In this document: positions 61,040-64,000 of the stretch, one piece after another
Layout: the number at the start of each line of letters is the position of its first letter
How positions within the stretch are numbered: position 1 is the first letter of the stretch
Notes under the pieces: generated by a model
Told to the model about the DNA's origin: nothing
What the model saw: only the letters and a program-made list of their open reading frames with translations
The model's database searches: none
Position numbers and translations under genes: made by a program
Source of the DNA: Clusia tigrina
Lineage: Eukaryota; Arthropoda; Insecta; Diptera; Clusiidae
Assembly (NCBI GenBank): GCA_920105625.2
Contig: OV050030.1
Location: 65,811,807 to 65,875,806, forward strand
Direction of reading: 5' to 3'
DNA: 64,000 nucleotides

Positions 61040-62640
61040 TTAGGCCAACGTTGACCCTTTGTGATACCGCATGGGACAGCAGGTCCCATCCCTTTCAAAA
61101 GTCCAGCCATTTGGAGCTTTTAATGAAGCAGTTGATGGAGCTAATCTTTTTTTTGAGATATCTCCCAAGGAGTCCAAAAAGTAGTCGCCTAGGAAAGTGC
61201 GACTCCTTCTGGACAAAGCTGGACACGTGCACAACAGGTGAGCAGTAGACTCTTCCTCCTCCTCGTCCATGCAACTCTTGCAGAAGTCATGAGAGGCGAT
61301 CCCCAGCCTACACCCGTGTGTGCCTAGAGTCCAGTATCCCGTTAAGACGCTAATCACGGGACCTATGCTTTGTCTATTTAGAGCCAGTAGGTCCTTAGAG
61401 CGCTTGACATTTATCTCTGGCCAGGTTTGTCTAGCTATTTTACATCCTGAAAGTTCAGACCAGCGCCTGCCCGCTGTTCCTAAGGATATTGTATTTACTA
61501 AGAGCTTACATGTGGCAATAGGAATACCGAATTGCGCCTGCCCGCTGTTCCTAAGGATATTGTATTTACTAAGAGCTTACATGTGGCAATAGGAATACCG
61601 AATTGCGACCTATCTGGTTCCATCGGTATGGTAGTACCCTCACGGTCAAGTTCATCCGCCTTGCAGTTCCCTGGAATATCTCTGTGACCGGGAACCCAGC
61701 ACAGATGCAGACGGGTCTGCTTAGCTATCTCGTCTAAAGATTTGCGGCAGCTCTTGACGGCTTTTGAGGTGATAATAACCGAATCCAGGGAGCGCAAAAC
61801 AGCTTGGCTGTCGGACAGAATGCAAATATCAAGTCCAGATATCTTCTTCTTCCTTAGCCAAGACAGTGCTGTACCATAGAAAAGGACTGGTCGTACCACA
61901 GCTGTATATATCCAATAGGCTACCTTAGGCTGTAACCCCCATTTTTTGCCTATGACCCTTTTGCAAGAGTACAGAGCTACCTGAGCCTTCCTAATGCGCT
62001 CGCTTATATTGGCCTTCCAATTCAGCTTCCTATCTAGGATCACGCCCAGATATTTAGCCTCCTCGACAAGGTCAATATCTACACCCATTAGTTTTGGAGC
62101 AATAAATTGAGGAATTTTATACTTCCTATTGAAGAGTACCAGCTTAGTCTTGGTCGGATTAACCCCCAACCCACAGTCAGTAGTCCATTTAGAGAGAATG
62201 TTCAGCACGTTTTGCATCATGTCCCTCAAAGTAGATATGTATTTACCCGAGATACTAATAGCAACATCATCCGCATACGCAACCACCTTGCACCCTTCCC
62301 TCTCCAGTCGAACAAGCAGCTGATTTACCGCAAGATTCCAGAGTAGGAGTGAAAGAACTCCACCTTGAGGTGTGCCTCTGCACACGGACTTCTTGGCCGA
62401 CGCCGCCCCCAGCTGTGAATTGATTATTCTGCTACTAAGCATGTTTTCAATCCACCTGCTAATGGCGGGTTCCACCTCCAAGTCTCGCATCGCACCGATT
62501 ATTGCGTCTGATTTGATATTGTTAAAAGCTCCCTCAACGTCCTGGAAAGCCACTAGGGAGAACTCCTTGTTGTGCACGGAGCACTCAATCCTAGAGACTA
62601 AGGAGTGTAAAGCGGTCTCCACCGATTTACCCTTAACGTA
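61040..62640 (-). pseudogene. LOA-like ORF2 (RT and RNase H)
   Basis: Minus strand. A 374-codon frame 62622-61498: RT with AFQDVEGAFNNI, TPQGGVLSLLLWN and YADDVAI, thumb with YLGVILDRKLNWK, then RNase H (ILSDSQAVLRSL, then WVPGHRDIPGNCKADELD). A 71-bp tandem duplication (61463-61533 and 61534-61604) shifts the frame. The C-terminal part is at 61357-61040 with a HLLCTCPAL motif. The RT catalytic boxes visible here look intact, but the fingers are missing. Confidence 0.9.
61463..61604. repeat. 71-bp tandem duplication in LOA
   Basis: Two adjacent identical-looking 71-bp units beginning GCGCCTGCCCGCTG. Not a multiple of three, so it breaks the RNase H frame. It could be a real recent duplication or an assembly artefact. 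Confidence 0.93.
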
Positions 62641-62660
62641 GGCAACATACGAGTAGGTAG

Positions 62661-62697
62661 CTTGATTCTAACTCGCAACATCCCTCCCCTCTTTCTG
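62661..62697 (-). repeat. start of Y2 3' LTR and polypurine tract
   Basis: Minus-strand sense: CAGAAAGAGGGGAGGGA (62697-62681) followed by TGTTGCGAGT (from 62680). A purine tract abutting an LTR start identifies a 3' LTR, so the body of Y2 extends to the right toward 64000. Confidence 0.82.
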
Positions 62698-63689
62698 AAA
62701 GAAGTTAGTGCAACTAACTTCCATGAAATCTCTACAATATTTTTCTTGCACTGCAAACAATTATGTGCATCGATTTAACTCTATATTACATACATATAAT
62801 TTGTTTTTATTTTTACCTTTTTAAATCGCCTTATTTGGGTTCTATCACGGTTTTTATTTTTTCCTTTTTTTATTCTTTTCTTTTCCATATTATTTTTTTT
62901 TCTAGCTTTTATTTTCTTTTGTAGTTTTTTTTTCTTTACTTTGTTTTTGTTTTTTCTTATTTTTATCTATCATTTTTTTTATATTCCCCTTTTTATAATT
63001 TGGTCTTTAATTGACTCTTTTCTCATTGGCGTATATACAAATATCTAAACAATAACACAATTCTATTCTATACCTAAAACCTTATATTATACTGCGCCCT
63101 CTGCTACCTGCTGGTCCAGTTGACGACCGTCGTTGTCAGAGTGAAGTCCTTCGATGAACTTTGCATACCCCTCCCTTCTTTCTGGACCGGTACGTAAAAA
63201 GATGATGCAAGCTTGCGCGACTAGATGCGCTTCTGACGAAGTCAAAAGAAATATTCGATAATCGCTTAGTCAGTGGCAATGGATATTTTCTCATTGGAGA
63301 AATCGTTACGAAGTTTAGCCGATAAAGCTTGGCTATGTATGCTCGATCTTTTCGTGGTTAAAACGATTTTTTGCGCCAGGAGATTATTCTGCGAAGCTAA
63401 TTGAACGATGGTAGTTGTGGCTGCTATTGTTATTGTAGCCGTTTCTCGGTGAAATTACGGAGTAACCTCGGGTTTTGGCTAAAATTATCTCTTCTTCATT
63501 CTAGACGTAATACAATATACATACTGATATATGTAATAATGGCAGATAAGTTGGATTTTTTATACGGACAACGTACATGTTATTGTTTTTCATGCCATTT
63601 CGTCAGTTATGCAATAAAACTCAAGTATTATTAGACTTTTACTTGTCAGATAGAGACTATTGTATTCAGCCGATACCATCTCCATTTTT
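62698..63689 (-). other. presumed 3' internal region of element Y2
   Basis: AT-rich, with T-rich runs (62800-63000) on the plus strand. I see no motif of RT, integrase or Env on either strand. The assignment to Y2 rests only on the orientation of the LTR and polypurine tract. Confidence 0.45.
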
Positions 63690-63881
63690 TCATAAGCTTA
63701 AATCGTAGTCATCTCGCACATGGGATGTTGGAAGCTCTTCCACTCTTTCATATAAAAATGAATTCTCACTAATTTCGTTTTCATTTTCTTCCAACCAAAA
63801 ATTATCTCTGGACATCATCGTTGCAAATTTCGTATTATCATTTTGCGGCTGACTGATTACCCTTCTTCCGCGTCTTCTCAC
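63690..63881 (-). other. short uncharacterised ORF
   Basis: 63 codons beginning MRRRGRRVISQPQ, with an acidic middle (WLEENENEISEN). No recognisable domain. A basic GRR-type segment can occur at integrase C-termini, so it could be the end of Y2 Pol, but this is speculative. 63882-64000 shows nothing recognisable. Confidence 0.25.
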
Positions 63882-64000
63882 TTCTTCTTATTCAGTCAGA
63901 TTTTTGTTCGCTGCGCTTGCATTTCATCTACTGGTCTCCTGGATGTTGGTTAACATCTTACTCAGTCTTCGACGCTGCAGGAAGTCCCTTCCAGGTTCAT

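Larger units (their letters stand above)
61000..62647 (-). mobile_element. LOA-clade-like non-LTR retrotransposon, 5'-truncated
   Basis: Flanked by the 13-bp target duplication TACGAGTAGGTAG (60987-60999 and 62648-62660) inside the Y2 LTR. Its 3' tail is a (TACC)n-like run (plus strand TAGGTAGATAGGTAGG at 61000). It contains RT and RNase H and is truncated within the RT at 62647. Confidence 0.92.

Overview
The window looks like a stretch of insect nuclear DNA made almost entirely of broken, nested transposable elements. I found no host protein-coding gene, no functional RNA gene and no bacterial-style operon. The mix points to a dipteran, possibly a tephritid-like fruit fly: copia, 412/mdg1-type and BEL elements, an env-bearing errantivirus, R1-, RTE-, LOA- and I-clade non-LTR elements, mariner/Tc1, hAT and Helitron elements, plus a nuclear copy of mitochondrial 12S-tRNAVal-16S DNA whose conserved blocks read like those of flies. 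The species is inferred, not proven.

Layout. 1-917: mariner end, (TA)n and a 3' fragment of an R1-like element. 918-14448: a copia-like element (copy A, + strand) split by two insertions, a 7.2 kb Helitron (2418-9637) that itself carries a hAT element with an 8-bp target duplication, and a 412/mdg1-like LTR element (10392-14019, target duplication GTAG). About 14646-15515: mitochondrial insert. 15516-17828: R1-like element fused directly to the mitochondrial segment. 17874-19929: copia copy B (- strand), R1 3' fragment and (TA)n, which mirror the left edge of the window. 19930-23043: mag-like gypsy element cut by a hAT element (23044-25171). 25172-31044: second 412/mdg1-like element, then (TA)n and a 736-bp mariner deletion derivative. 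31957-32618: end of a BEL element. 32619-37455: copia copy C (- strand), holding an I-clade RNase H fragment and an RTE insertion with a 12-bp target duplication. 37499-39025: two Tc1/mariner-superfamily fragments. 39026-58238: three head-to-tail copies of a gypsy-like element (X1-X3), with an 8.4 kb errantivirus (43734-52116, - strand, 370-bp LTRs, TTGA target duplication) sitting between X1 and X2. 58239-60551: gypsy-like element Y1. 60552-64000: 3' LTR and downstream part of a related element in the opposite orientation (Y2), whose LTR is split by a LOA-clade element with a 13-bp target duplication.

How it works together. The parts do not form a pathway. The order of nesting gives a relative history: the copia family came before the Helitron, mdg1-like and RTE insertions; the Helitron came before its hAT; the X array came before the errantivirus; the Y2 LTR came before LOA. 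Nearly every coding region has stops or frameshifts. The clearest exception is the errantivirus env frame, open for 467 codons. The dense, mixed-orientation load of many families is what heterochromatin or a piRNA cluster looks like, but that needs small-RNA data.

The observations I rate highest are: (1) nine AT-rich, roughly 43-bp-spaced repeats in the errantivirus leader, where gypsy carries its insulator; (2) the mitochondrial rRNA segment joined in sense orientation to the 5'-truncated R1-like element, as expected from template switching during reverse transcription; (3) the open env frame; (4) a small myristoylation-plus-membrane ORF upstream of gag in the mdg1-like elements.
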